Positions 7,610-16,738 are shown, counted from the first letter of the stretch. The stretch is 64,000 nt of DNA from Salinimicrobium sp035607535 (GCF_035607535.1 NZ_JAYDZX010000013.1:1-64000); one strand, 5' to 3'. Notes: generated by a model from the sequence alone, not told the origin. Numbers and translations: made by a program.

Positions 7610-8968
7610 ATGAATATTGCCAGGTATTTAAAAAAAGATACTGAAGCCGCCCCTCTGGCGGTGTTCCGTATCTTTTTTGGTCTTATGATGTTTGGCAGTA
7701 TAATGAGGTTCTGGCTTAACGGCTGGATCGAGAAGCTTTATATTATACCTCAATTTTCCTTTTCCTATTATGGTTTTGAATGGGTGAAACCGCCGGGTGA
7801 TCTCACTTATGTGATCTTTGGTATTTGTGCCCTGGCTTCACTGGCAGTTGCTGCAGGCTACAGGTACAGGCTGTCCATTATTCTTTTCTTCCTAAGCTTT
7901 ACTTATATAGAGCTTATGGACAAGACTACTTACCTCAATCATTACTATTTTATAAGCCTTCTTAGTTTTCTGCTGATTTTTCTTCCGGCCGCGAAATACT
8001 ACTCGGTTGACGCTTATAGAAATCCCGAAAATTCTGTTCAAAGGGTGCCATCCTGGTGTATTGACAGTATCAAATTGTTGCTCGGGATCGTGTATTTCTA
8101 TGCAGGGCTCGCCAAGATAAATTCCGATTGGCTTTTCAGAGCAATGCCCCTTAAGATCTGGTTGCCCTCCAAATATGATCTTCCCCTCCTGGGAAATATC
8201 CTGCAACAGGAGTGGGCACATTATTTCTTTAGCTGGTCTGGAATGATCTATGATCTCACCATTCCTTTTCTGCTACTTTACAAGCCCACGCGTTGGTTCG
8301 CTTTTCTCCTGGTGGTGATCTTTCACGGGCTCACCAGGATTCTGTTCCCCATTGGAATGTTTCCCTTTATAATGATCGTAAGCAGCTTAATATTTTTTGA
8401 CGCAGGCCTGCATCATAAGATCCTGGAGAAGATCTCGGCACTGTTCAAAATTTCTAAGGCTCGTTTTGATAATGCGAAGATCCTCATACTTCCTGCTCAA
8501 AAAAGGTATTTTACGGTCGGTTTTTTGGTTCTGTTCTTTACAGTGCAATTACTCTTCCCCTGGAGATATCTTTTATATCCCGGCGAGCTTTTTTGGACAG
8601 AGGAAGGCTTTCGTTTTTCATGGCGGGTAATGCTAATGGAGAAAGCCGGTTATGCACAATTTAGAGTGGTGGATGGAAAAACAGGAAAAACCTTTTATGT
8701 GAATAATGGAAATTTCCTCACCCCGTTCCAGGAAAAACAAATGTCTTTTCAGCCTGATTTTATTCTCCAGTATGCCCACTTTTTAGCCGATCATTTTGAA
8801 GGGCAAGGTTTCGAGCACGTCGAAATCTATGTCGATAGCCACGTAGCTCTTAACGGTCGAAGAAGTACTCCTTTTATAAACCCCCGGGTCAATTTGCTTG
8901 AACATAAAGATTCTTTTGAGCATAAGACCTTTATTTTACCTTTTCATGACAGCATCAAAGGCTTATAG
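7610..8968 (+). CDS. HTTM-domain membrane protein, vitamin K-dependent gamma-carboxylase homologue
   Basis: A 452-residue multi-pass membrane protein aligning along its whole length with eukaryotic gamma-glutamyl carboxylase (GGCX), judged from memory of that sequence. Conserved landmarks: DKTTYLNH with His111 at the place of human His160, YYSVDAYRN (human YWSVDG), and YFYAGLAKINSDW with Lys169 at the place of catalytic Lys218. The C-terminal soluble domain (about 325-430) keeps FSWRVMLM, VDGKTGKTFYVN, QYAHFLAD and FINPRVNLL. GGCX uses reduced vitamin K and CO2 to carboxylate glutamates; flavobacteria have menaquinone. Actual activity and substrate are unknown. It sits between the imelysin and TonB-receptor genes and overlaps the latter by 23 bp. 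Confidence 0.88.
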   Translation: MNIARYLKKDTEAAPLAVFRIFFGLMMFGSIMRFWLNGWIEKLYIIPQFSFSYYGFEWVKPPGDLTYVIFGICALASLAVAAGYRYRLSIILFFLSFTYIELMDKTTYLNHYYFISLLSFLLIFLPAAKYYSVDAYRNPENSVQRVPSWCIDSIKLLLGIVYFYAGLAKINSDWLFRAMPLKIWLPSKYDLPLLGNILQQEWAHYFFSWSGMIYDLTIPFLLLYKPTRWFAFLLVVIFHGLTRILFPIGMFPFIMIVSSLIFFDAGLHHKILEKISALFKISKARFDNAKILILPAQKRYFTVGFLVLFFTVQLLFPWRYLLYPGELFWTEEGFRFSWRVMLMEKAGYAQFRVVDGKTGKTFYVNNGNFLTPFQEKQMSFQPDFILQYAHFLADHFEGQGFEHVEIYVDSHVALNGRRSTPFINPRVNLLEHKDSFEHKTFILPFHDSIKGL

Positions 8969-11423
8969 CTTTGTTCTATTTCTCCTGGCATTCAATCTTG
9001 CCGCATATGCTCAATATTCATTAAGCGGAAAAGTCATTTCTGCCGAAACAGGAGAACCGGTTCAAAACGCAGAGATTTACAACCGCACAACGGGACAACT
9101 TACCATCGCGGGCAGAAATGGGGCATTCGAAATTAAATCCTTGTCTGCCGGCACCTACGACCTTGCATTTTTTATTTATGATCATGAAGTAAAGGAGCTG
9201 CAGCTCGAGTTATCGCAGGACCGGGAGCTACTTGTAGAATTATTTCCGCTTGCCGAAAGTCTTTCAGAAGTGGTGCTGGTCCAGCGAAGAAAAGAGATCT
9301 TTGCGCTACGTAACCTTCGAAAAGTCGAGGGAACTGCAATTTACGCAGGAAAGAAGAGTGAAGTGGTACTCATGGAGGAGATCACAGGAAACCTTGCAGC
9401 CAATAATGCCAGGCAGATCTACAACCAGGTGGTAGGCCTGAATATTTATGATAACGGAGACGCTGGGTTGCAGTTGAACATAGGGGGACGGGGGCTGGAT
9501 CCAAATCGCACCCAGAACTTTAACACCAGGCAAAATGGTTATGATATTTCTGCAGATGTACTTGGCTACCCCGAAAGCTATTATACACCACCTGCTGAAG
9601 CTCTCAACGAAATACAGGTAATTAGAGGTGCAGCTTCCCTTCAGTACGGGACGCAGTTTGGCGGGTTGATCAACTTTAAATTTAGGAAACCAAATCCGGT
9701 AAGAAAGATCGAGCTTATCTCGCGACAATCGGTTGGTTCTTATGACCTTTTCACCAGTTTTAACAGCCTTAGCGGAACGCTGGGAAAATTCAGCTACTAT
9801 ACATTTTACAATTATAAGACCGGAAATGGGTATAGACCGAATTCAGGCTATGACTCCCAAAATGCCTTTGCTCACCTCAATTATGAATTCAGTGAAAACA
9901 CGAGGCTCAGTTTCGAGTACACCTGGCTGGATTATCTTGCACAGCAACCCGGCGGACTTACAGACAGGCAGTTCTACGAAGATCCTGTTTACAGTAACCG
10001 AACCCGTAACTGGTTCCAGGTGAACTGGAATCTTTTTGCTGTAAAGCTCGAACACAAATTTTCTCGAAAAACCGATCTTTCATTTAATGTTTTTGGACTT
10101 GATGCCTCCCGAAAGGCTGTGGGATACAGGGAAAACAGGGTCTCCCAGGCCGATGACCCCGAGGCTCCAAGAGAGCTCCTATCCGATGAGTTTAACAACT
10201 GGGGCGCCGAGTTAAGACTGCTTAGCAGGTATAACGTCTTCAATGAAGAATCGGTCATTCTCCTTGGCAGCAAATATTATACGGCTCAAAATGAACAACG
10301 GCAGGGACCGGGAACTGCGGCAGCCGATGCCGATTTTTCCTTTGCCGATGAACAGTTTCCGAACTATAACAGGCAATCAGATTTCACCTTTCCTAACCAA
10401 AACCTGGCCTTCTTCGGTGAAAACATCTTTAATTTGACTGGAAAGTTTTCTGTTACTCCGGGATTTCGGTTTGAATACATCAATACCCGCAGTGAAGGAA
10501 CCTATAAAAATATCTTTTTGGACAGGGCGGGAAATGTGCTGAAGAATGAAACCCTTCCGGATAACAGGGAGTTCGAACGTAGCTTTGTCTTACTGGGATT
10601 GGGAAGTAGTTATGAATTAACACCTGATTTCGAGCTCTACGGGAATTTTTCTCAAAACTATCGCTCGGTAACCTTTAATGACATTCGTGTAGTAAACCCG
10701 GTTTTTCAGGTGGACCCGAATATCACCGACGAAGAAGGGTTTACTGCAGATGTTGGGATAAGAGGCAGATGGAAAAACTATGTTTCTCTAGACATAAGTG
10801 CTTTCGCATTAGAATATAACAACCGGATAGGAGAGGTGCTCAAAGCAGAAGAGAGATTAAATGCCATGGAAGAGTGGGAACGGACAGGAAGGATAATCAG
10901 GTTTCGTGGTAATATAGGTGATGCTTTCATATATGGCCTTGAAACCTTTGCAGACTGGAACTTAAAAAACACCTTTTTGAGTGGCAATTCGAACATGATC
11001 TCAAGCATTTTTGTAAACGCTGCATTTACAAATTCCGAATATCTAAGCTCAGAACAGAACAATGTAGAGGGAAATCAGGTAGAATTTATTCCCTTGATCA
11101 ACCTTAAGACCGGGGTTAATTTCGGCTATAAAGATTTTCTTGGCAGTCTGCAGTACACTTACCTTTCAAAGCAATATACAGATGCTACGAATGCCCCGCA
11201 GGACAGGACCGATTCTCAGCGTGGGATTGAAGGAGCTATTCCCGCTTATGGAATTCTCGATCTTTCTTTTTCCTATTCCCTGGGAAGGTTTAAGCTGGAG
11301 GGCGGTATCAACAACCTTCTCAATAATTCCTACTTTGCAAGAAGGGCTACAGGCTATCCCGGGCCGGGAATAATTCCTGCACAGCCATTGACCTGGTATT
11401 CCACTTTACAGATAAGACTATAG
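8946..11423 (+). CDS. TonB-dependent outer-membrane receptor, FecA-like
   Basis: An 825-residue outer-membrane receptor. A signal peptide (about residues 1-22, ending AYAQ) is followed by a carboxypeptidase-regulatory-like domain (about 24-95, SGKVISAETGEPVQNAEI), then the plug (about 130-250, with GLNIYDNGDAGLQLNIGGRG and EIQVIRGAASLQYGTQFGG), and a 22-strand-type barrel ending TWYSTLQIRL. Receptors of this class import ferric siderophores or other metal complexes using TonB energy. ATG 8946 is preferred over an in-frame ATG at 8898 because it gives a clean signal peptide; it overlaps the HTTM gene by 23 bp, so the two are likely co-expressed. The ligand is not predictable; the imelysin partner points to iron. 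Confidence 0.92.
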   Translation: MTASKAYSFVLFLLAFNLAAYAQYSLSGKVISAETGEPVQNAEIYNRTTGQLTIAGRNGAFEIKSLSAGTYDLAFFIYDHEVKELQLELSQDRELLVELFPLAESLSEVVLVQRRKEIFALRNLRKVEGTAIYAGKKSEVVLMEEITGNLAANNARQIYNQVVGLNIYDNGDAGLQLNIGGRGLDPNRTQNFNTRQNGYDISADVLGYPESYYTPPAEALNEIQVIRGAASLQYGTQFGGLINFKFRKPNPVRKIELISRQSVGSYDLFTSFNSLSGTLGKFSYYTFYNYKTGNGYRPNSGYDSQNAFAHLNYEFSENTRLSFEYTWLDYLAQQPGGLTDRQFYEDPVYSNRTRNWFQVNWNLFAVKLEHKFSRKTDLSFNVFGLDASRKAVGYRENRVSQADDPEAPRELLSDEFNNWGAELRLLSRYNVFNEESVILLGSKYYTAQNEQRQGPGTAAADADFSFADEQFPNYNRQSDFTFPNQNLAFFGENIFNLTGKFSVTPGFRFEYINTRSEGTYKNIFLDRAGNVLKNETLPDNREFERSFVLLGLGSSYELTPDFELYGNFSQNYRSVTFNDIRVVNPVFQVDPNITDEEGFTADVGIRGRWKNYVSLDISAFALEYNNRIGEVLKAEERLNAMEEWERTGRIIRFRGNIGDAFIYGLETFADWNLKNTFLSGNSNMISSIFVNAAFTNSEYLSSEQNNVEGNQVEFIPLINLKTGVNFGYKDFLGSLQYTYLSKQYTDATNAPQDRTDSQRGIEGAIPAYGILDLSFSYSLGRFKLEGGINNLLNNSYFARRATGYPGPGIIPAQPLTWYSTLQIRL

Positions 11424-11559
11424 TTCCTTTGAGGTGCGACTAAACTGTTCTGGCTCAAAGAATTTCAATAGTTTTAAGCAGCATTACCGGGTTAAGGAGC
11501 TGGATTAATTTCCTGTAAATAATTAGGAGTTATAATTCCCTTATGTGGTATAAAGAATG

Positions 11560-11567
11560 TATATTTG
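11560..11567 (+). promoter_or_regulatory. guaB -7 element
   Basis: TATATTTG lies 23 nt ahead of the guaB ATG in a 167-nt gap with no gene. The -7 spacing implies a short leader of about 15-18 nt. Confidence 0.6.
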
Positions 11568-11590
11568 CACGCAATTAAATCTTAATTGCC

Positions 11591-13063
11591 ATGATCGCAC
11601 ACACCTCCAGGATATTGGGCGAAGGACTTACTTACGATGACGTACTTTTAGTTCCTGCCTTTTCAGAAGTCCTACCTCGCGAAGTCAGTATTCAATCAAA
11701 ATTTACGCGTAACATCACGCTGAACGTTCCCATCGTTTCTGCAGCTATGGATACCGTGACCGAATCCCGTATGGCCATTGCCATTGCCCGGGAAGGAGGG
11801 ATTGGAGTGCTTCATAAGAATATGACCATAGAAGATCAGGCGCTTAAAGTGCGAAAGGTAAAGCGTGCGGAAAGCGGAATGATCATCGATCCGGTCACTC
11901 TTCCTATAACTGCAAGGGTAGGTGATGCGAAAGAGAATATGCGGGAGCATAGCATTGGAGGAATTCCTATAGTAGATGAAGAAGGAAAGTTGCTGGGGAT
12001 CGTGACCAATCGTGACCTGCGTTTCGAAAAGAATAACAACCGGCCAATTTCTGAAGTTATGACTTCTGAAAATCTGGTGACTGTTGCTGAAGGTACTTCT
12101 CTTGAAGACGCCGAAGGAATCCTGCAGCAGAATAAGATCGAGAAGCTACCTGTTGTAAATGATGACGATAAGCTGGTCGGGTTGATCACCTTCCGGGACA
12201 TCACCAAGCTCACTCAAAAACCTATTGCCAATAAAGATTCCTACGGAAGGCTGCGCGTTGCAGCTGCAGTAGGGGTGACGGGAGATGCTGTAGACAGGGC
12301 TGAAGCTTTAGTAAAAGCCGGGGTGGATGCTATTGTTATTGATACAGCTCACGGGCATACTAAAGGAGTGGTGACAGTGCTGAAGGAAGTAAAGAAAAAA
12401 TTCCCCGATCTTGAGGTGGTTGTAGGGAATATAGCCACGGCCGAAGCCGCCAAATATTTGGTGGAGGCAGGAGCCGATGCTGTAAAAGTGGGAATTGGAC
12501 CGGGATCTATTTGTACTACAAGAGTTGTTGCAGGAGTTGGTTTTCCGCAGTTCTCTGCAGTCCTGGAAGTGGCAGCAGCTATTAAAGGCAGCGGAGTTCC
12601 AGTAATTGCCGATGGTGGGATCCGTTACACCGGGGATATTCCAAAAGCCATTGCTGCAGGCGCAGATTGTGTGATGCTGGGAAGTCTTTTAGCCGGTACC
12701 AAGGAGTCGCCGGGCGAAACTATTATCTACGAAGGAAGGAAGTTCAAATCTTACCGCGGAATGGGCTCTGTCGAAGCCATGAAACAAGGTTCTAAAGACC
12801 GTTATTTCCAGGATGTGGAAGACGATATTAAAAAATTGGTGCCCGAAGGAATCGTAGGGCGCGTACCTTATAAAGGGGACCTTTATGAAAGTATTCACCA
12901 GTTTGTTGGCGGTTTACGTGCCGGAATGGGCTATTGTGGCGCGAAGGATGTTGCTACTTTAAAAGAGACAGCCAGATTTGTAAAAATAACTGCATCAGGG
13001 ATCAATGAAAGCCATCCTCACAACGTAACCATCACCAAAGAATCCCCCAACTACAGCAGGTAA
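11591..13063 (+). CDS. guaB: Inosine-5'-monophosphate dehydrogenase
   Basis: A 490-residue cytoplasmic enzyme that oxidises IMP to XMP with NAD+, the committed step of guanine nucleotide synthesis. The barrel is interrupted by two CBS domains (about 95-205). The catalytic loop GIGPGSICTTR carries the active-site cysteine near residue 305, and the flap and mononucleotide sites follow (YRGMGSVEAM, ADGGIRYTGDI). N-terminal GLTYDDVLLVP is typical. Length is normal. It is transcribed from its own promoter and ends at a strong bidirectional palindrome facing ompH. guaA, the next enzyme in the pathway, lies at 38494 in this window. Confidence 0.97.
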   Translation: MIAHTSRILGEGLTYDDVLLVPAFSEVLPREVSIQSKFTRNITLNVPIVSAAMDTVTESRMAIAIAREGGIGVLHKNMTIEDQALKVRKVKRAESGMIIDPVTLPITARVGDAKENMREHSIGGIPIVDEEGKLLGIVTNRDLRFEKNNNRPISEVMTSENLVTVAEGTSLEDAEGILQQNKIEKLPVVNDDDKLVGLITFRDITKLTQKPIANKDSYGRLRVAAAVGVTGDAVDRAEALVKAGVDAIVIDTAHGHTKGVVTVLKEVKKKFPDLEVVVGNIATAEAAKYLVEAGADAVKVGIGPGSICTTRVVAGVGFPQFSAVLEVAAAIKGSGVPVIADGGIRYTGDIPKAIAAGADCVMLGSLLAGTKESPGETIIYEGRKFKSYRGMGSVEAMKQGSKDRYFQDVEDDIKKLVPEGIVGRVPYKGDLYESIHQFVGGLRAGMGYCGAKDVATLKETARFVKITASGINESHPHNVTITKESPNYSR

Positions 13064-13281
13064 TTTTTTAGGTTTAGAAAGAGACAGGAACAAGGATTCT
13101 TTACTTGGCAGTATTTAGTAGCCGTTGGCAGTTTATTTTTTTGCACCCACCACTAAACGGTCATCAAGACTCGGTTAAACTTGTCCTTGGAAATTTATCC
13201 GGTAGATATATGTTTGACGTCCTGTAGGGAAAAAAATAGGAAATATAAAACTCCTTAAGTCAGTTTATAAAAGTTAAAAGT

Positions 13282-13320
13282 AAAAGGGTCTCAAAAATGA
13301 CATTTTTGAGACCCTTTTTA
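13282..13320. terminator. guaB/ompH terminator, copy of the CAAAAATG palindrome family
   Basis: Perfect arms 13282-13299 and 13301-13318 with outer stem AAAAGGGTCT and core CAAAAATG-A-CATTTTTG. It lies between convergent genes and can serve both strands. See the copies at 26617, 38345, 59562 and 60175. Confidence 0.8.
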
Positions 13321-13330
13321 ATCTAAAATC

Positions 13331-13489
13331 ACCGACAACTGATCACCGACCACTGATCACCGACTGATCACCGACTGATCACCGACCACTGATCACCGAC
13401 CACTGATCACCGACCACTGATCACTGACCACTGATCACCGACCACTGATCACCGACCACTGATCACCGACCACTGATCACTGACCACTA
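13331..13489. repeat. Heptamer-based tandem repeat array
   Basis: Twelve head-to-tail units of ACCGACCACTGATC, which is two heptamers, ACCGACC and ACTGATC. Two units are shortened to 11 nt, and the last runs into ACTGACCACTAAAA, ending directly at the ompH stop codon. There are no spacers, so this is not CRISPR. The rest of the 13064-13492 gap holds only the palindrome at 13282. Confidence 0.9.
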
Positions 13490-13492
13490 AAA

Positions 13493-14002
13493 TTATTCCT
13501 TCACCTGAATCCCAAGTTTACCAATAACCTTCATGGTAATATCAAATTCCTCGGCAGAAAAGGCGAGATCGTTACCACCTGAGTGGAAGATCTGCGTGTA
13601 ATTTTCCTCCTGTATTACCTGCAACATAGCTCCATTGATCTTTTCATAAAGAGGCTTTGTGAGCTCATTTCTCCTAAGCTGCATCATAACACTGGCTTTT
13701 TGCCTAAAGTTCTTGATGTCGTTTTCTAAACTTATAATTTCAGTTTCCTTTGTTTTTCTTTCTTCTTCAGAAAGGCTTGTACTGTTGGCCTGGTAATCCT
13801 TCACCAGGGTCTCGTATTTGGTAACGTTGTTTTCCAGTTCTTTTTGCAGCTCGGTGTTGTAGGTTTTCAGGCCTTCATTGACTTCAGCCATTTGTGGCAT
13901 TTGATTCAGAATATAATCGGCATCAATGGTTCCTATTTTCGACTGCGAAAAGGCAGAGATACTTAAAAAGGCAAAACTTAAGGCTATTAGATATTTTTTC
14001 AT
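13493..14002 (-). CDS. OmpH/Skp family periplasmic chaperone
   Basis: A 169-residue secreted protein. The signal peptide (about 1-19, ending SAFS) is followed by SKIGTIDADYILNQMP, the conserved N-terminal strand of OmpH/Skp proteins. A long charged helical coiled coil (about 40-120, rich in Glu and Lys) forms the tentacles that hold unfolded outer-membrane proteins. A short C-terminal strand closes the body domain. Members escort barrel proteins across the periplasm. The stop codon abuts the heptamer array, so the 3' end of the transcript must include the repeats before the palindromic terminator at 13282. Confidence 0.9.
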   Translation of the reverse strand: MKKYLIALSFAFLSISAFSQSKIGTIDADYILNQMPQMAEVNEGLKTYNTELQKELENNVTKYETLVKDYQANSTSLSEEERKTKETEIISLENDIKNFRQKASVMMQLRRNELTKPLYEKINGAMLQVIQEENYTQIFHSGGNDLAFSAEEFDITMKVIGKLGIQVKE

Positions 14003-14021
14003 GATTTGAATTTAGTTTTCG

Positions 14022-14029
14022 CAAATATA
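14022..14029 (-). promoter_or_regulatory. ompH -7 element
   Basis: TATATTTG on the minus strand, 19 nt ahead of the ompH ATG. Confidence 0.6.
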
Positions 14030-14063
14030 AAGCTGCAGTGGTATTTATGAGGATTTTAAAAAA

Positions 14064-14321
14064 TTATTTTTCTTCAGAAGCAGTATAGAACTGCCCGCGA
14101 TGAGGTTTTAGGGCATCTCTCACGGCCGGCATTTCTGCTTCAGTAACTACTAGATATGCAATGCAATGCATTTCGCCCATTTTTTCTGAACCTGAAATCT
14201 TTTGATGCAGGTTGTTCCTTTCAGCATATTCCTGAAGGTGAATTGCATGATGAGCTGCGGTATTTTCGGCATCCGGACCTTTAAAGTCCCAGATGAGTTT
14301 AAGGTTTCTAAGTTGGGTCAT
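14064..14321 (-). CDS. Conserved hypothetical protein, 85 residues
   Basis: A small soluble protein that I do not recognise. It begins MTQLRNLKLIWDFKG if the ATG at 14321 is used; an in-frame ATG at 14345 would add eight residues, but the shorter form starts like a natural beta strand. It is rich in His and Glu in the middle (AAHHAIHLQEYAERNN), with a final MPAVRDALKPHRGQFY. It has no signal peptide or membrane segment. Composition is like its neighbours, so it is likely real. It lies upstream of, and on the same strand as, ompH, and is divergent from the PpiC-type genes. Confidence 0.65.
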   Translation of the reverse strand: MTQLRNLKLIWDFKGPDAENTAAHHAIHLQEYAERNNLHQKISGSEKMGEMHCIAYLVVTEAEMPAVRDALKPHRGQFYTASEEK

Positions 14322-14404
14322 AAAAATTATTTCTTGATCAGACACTCAACCAAAGCCGGGCCAAAAATGTACTTTTTATAAAATTCTTTCGTTTTACCTG
14401 CAGG

Positions 14405-14434
14405 TTGGTATACTGTTTGGAATTCGTATTTTTG
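14405..14434 (+). promoter_or_regulatory. Promoter of the PpiC/SurA gene pair (TTG-N19-TATTTTTG)
   Basis: TTG at 14405-14407 and TATTTTTG at 14427-14434 with 19-nt spacing, a full match to the Bacteroidota consensus. It lies 25 nt ahead of the TTG start codon at 14460. Confidence 0.65.
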
Positions 14435-14459
14435 CCAATTCATAACACTGCAGGTTATT

Positions 14460-15320
14460 TTGACAATAAAAAATGCTTTAATTTCTTTTCTGCTGCTGGG
14501 TTTTCTTACCACCGGGTGCAATTTTTTAAATGAGCCCGAAGAGCAGGAAGTGATTGCCCGTGTCAATGATGCTTATCTTTTTAGAGAAGATATTGCTAAC
14601 CTGGTCTCCCAAAATACCTCGCCTGAAGACAGCACGCTCCTGGTAAACAATTTTATTAACCGATGGGCAACTCAAAAGCTGTTGCTCGACAGGGCCCGAA
14701 TAAATCTCAGTACAAAGCAACAGGCAGAATTCGACCGCCTGGTGCAGAACTATAAAAATGAGCTTTATGCAAAAGCATATACAGATGCCATCGTTGCCCG
14801 GGAATTGGATACTTCCATTAGCACCGAAGCAGCCGAGGCTTATTATAGGGAGAATGGAGAAAATTTTGTGCTGAATGAGAATCTGGTGAAATTGAGATAC
14901 ATCAATATCACTAAGGACAATAAAGATTTTGAAAACATTAAGACCCGTTTCCGCAGGTTCAATGAAGAGGATAAGCAAGCATTGCTGGATATGGCCATAC
15001 ATTTCAACTCATATTCCCTTAATGATTCGGTGTGGGTTAAAACCAAGCAGGTTTATGATAAGATAAGGCCATTGACCCCTCAGGACAATCCGGAATTCCT
15101 AAAAAATAAGAATTTTATGCAGCTTGAAGACTCATTAGGAGTATATTTGATCTCTGTTGAGGATGTTAAATTACGCACTGAACAGGCGCCGTTGGAATAT
15201 TCTTTGCCAAGCATAAAGCAGATCCTGCTCAATAAAAGAAAGCTGGAACTCATTAAGAAATTAGAAAAAGACATTACACAAGATGCAATTAAAAATGACA
15301 AATTTGAGATCTATAATTAA
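14460..15320 (+). CDS. PpiC/SurA-like lipoprotein lacking a parvulin domain
   Basis: A 286-residue lipoprotein with lipobox Cys20 (LTTGC). The sequence IARVNDAYLFREDI followed by helices up to about residue 120 resembles the N-terminal chaperone domain of SurA-type proteins, but no recognisable parvulin (rotamase) domain follows. The C-terminal half is a divergent beta/alpha region. It starts at TTG 14460, since no ATG is suitably placed. It overlaps the next gene, a complete SurA-like isomerase, by 26 bp, so both are translated from one mRNA. It probably helps outer-membrane protein folding; exact role unknown. Confidence 0.78.
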   Translation: MTIKNALISFLLLGFLTTGCNFLNEPEEQEVIARVNDAYLFREDIANLVSQNTSPEDSTLLVNNFINRWATQKLLLDRARINLSTKQQAEFDRLVQNYKNELYAKAYTDAIVARELDTSISTEAAEAYYRENGENFVLNENLVKLRYINITKDNKDFENIKTRFRRFNEEDKQALLDMAIHFNSYSLNDSVWVKTKQVYDKIRPLTPQDNPEFLKNKNFMQLEDSLGVYLISVEDVKLRTEQAPLEYSLPSIKQILLNKRKLELIKKLEKDITQDAIKNDKFEIYN

Positions 15321-16725
15321 TAGCTTGCTGCTTCTCTTCCTTGCCGGAGGTTCTTTGCAGGCACAGGAAGTAATTGTTACCGATAGTACAGCTATTGGTA
15401 TCGAATCTGAGATCCAGGAGCAGATACAGGATAGAAGTGGACGCTTCAAAGTAGACGGGGTTGCCGCAGTAATCGGTGATTTTGTTGTGCTTGAAAGCGA
15501 CATTGACAAAATGTATCTGGAACTTCAAAGCCAGGGAGCTTCTGTAAAAGATGTGACCAACTGTAATCTTGCCGGTCGTTTAATGGAAAATAAATTATAC
15601 GCCCATCATGCAATCCAGGATAGTATTATAGTTTCTGATGCCGAGATCAATGCGAATATTGATCAACAGCTGGCTTATATGACACAGCAGGTTGGATCTT
15701 TGGAAAAAGTACTCGAATTCTATAAAAAAGATAACGAAGCCGATTTTAGGGCAGAGCTTTTCGAGATCAATAAGCAGAACCGCCTTGCTTCTGAAATGCA
15801 AAGAAAGATCGTTGATGCTGTGGAAATTACTCCTGAAGAAGTAAGAGCCTTCTTTACCAGCATTCCTGAAGATGAGCGTCCTGTATTTGGAGATGAGGTG
15901 GAGATCGCACAGATTGTGGTAAAGCCCGAGATTCCTCAAGAGCAGAAAAACGAGATCATCAACCGTCTCAACGAAATGAGAGCAGATGTGATAGAGAACG
16001 GGGCCAGTTTCGCTACTAAAGCTGTGTTGTATTCTCAGGATCCAGGCTCAAGATCTTCGGGAGGGAAAATTACTCTTACCCGAAAGGATCCATTTGTAAA
16101 AGAATTTAAGGATGCCGCCTTTTCCCTGCAGGAAGGGGAGGTAAGCAAACCTTTTCAAACTGAGTTTGGATATCATATTCTTACGGTGGATAAAATTCGT
16201 GGTCAGCAGGTAGATGTGCGTCACATCCTTTTAATACCTGATGTTACTGAAGAGACGAAACAAAAAGCTTTCGATAAAATTGAGAGGGTACGCGAGAGGA
16301 TCAATAATAAAGAGATCACTTTTGCTGAAGCTGCAAGAGAAATTTCAGATGAAAAGGAAACCCGTGAGAGCGGTGGAAAGCTTATCAATCCTACTACAGG
16401 AGACACAAGATTTGAGCTTACTAAAATAGATCCTTTACTTTATGAGCAGGTAGTAAACCTTGAAAAAGGTCAGGTGACCAGAATTCTAACAGATCAGGAT
16501 AACACAGGAAGACCTTTTTACAAGATCATCACGGTAACCAACAGATACCCGGAGCATAAGGCAGATTATGCGCAGGATTATAACAAGATCAAGGAACTCG
16601 CCCTGCGTGACAAACAGCTGGAGGCTATTGAAAAATGGCAAAAGGAGAAGATCAGTGAGACTTATGTAAAAGTGAACGGGGAATACAGGGATTGTGCATT
16701 TTCGAGTAACTGGTTGAAAAAGTAA
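15295..16725 (+). CDS. SurA-like periplasmic peptidylprolyl isomerase
   Basis: A 476-residue periplasmic folding factor. A signal peptide (about 1-22, ending LQAQ) is followed by a SurA N-terminal domain starting VDGVAAVIGDFVVLESDID. There are then two parvulin domains: the first from about residue 195 (EVEIAQIVVKPE to FGYHILTVDKI), the second from about 300 (DVRHILLIPD onwards). ATG 15295 is preferred to ATG 15283 because it begins a clean signal peptide. It assists outer-membrane protein maturation, in line with the preceding PpiC-like lipoprotein and the nearby ompH. The moxR promoter begins directly after its stop codon. Confidence 0.92.
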   Translation: MTNLRSIINSLLLLFLAGGSLQAQEVIVTDSTAIGIESEIQEQIQDRSGRFKVDGVAAVIGDFVVLESDIDKMYLELQSQGASVKDVTNCNLAGRLMENKLYAHHAIQDSIIVSDAEINANIDQQLAYMTQQVGSLEKVLEFYKKDNEADFRAELFEINKQNRLASEMQRKIVDAVEITPEEVRAFFTSIPEDERPVFGDEVEIAQIVVKPEIPQEQKNEIINRLNEMRADVIENGASFATKAVLYSQDPGSRSSGGKITLTRKDPFVKEFKDAAFSLQEGEVSKPFQTEFGYHILTVDKIRGQQVDVRHILLIPDVTEETKQKAFDKIERVRERINNKEITFAEAAREISDEKETRESGGKLINPTTGDTRFELTKIDPLLYEQVVNLEKGQVTRILTDQDNTGRPFYKIITVTNRYPEHKADYAQDYNKIKELALRDKQLEAIEKWQKEKISETYVKVNGEYRDCAFSSNWLKK

Positions 16726-16733
16726 TATATTTG
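16726..16733 (+). promoter_or_regulatory. moxR -7 element
   Basis: TATATTTG begins right after the surA-like stop codon and ends 5 nt before the moxR ATG, which predicts a leaderless moxR transcript. Confidence 0.55.
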
Positions 16734-16738
16734 GGAGT

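Noticed and set aside
13331..13489. CRISPR array
   Set aside because: The units are 11-14 nt head-to-tail with no spacers, and there are no cas genes in the window. It is a simple heptamer-based tandem repeat.
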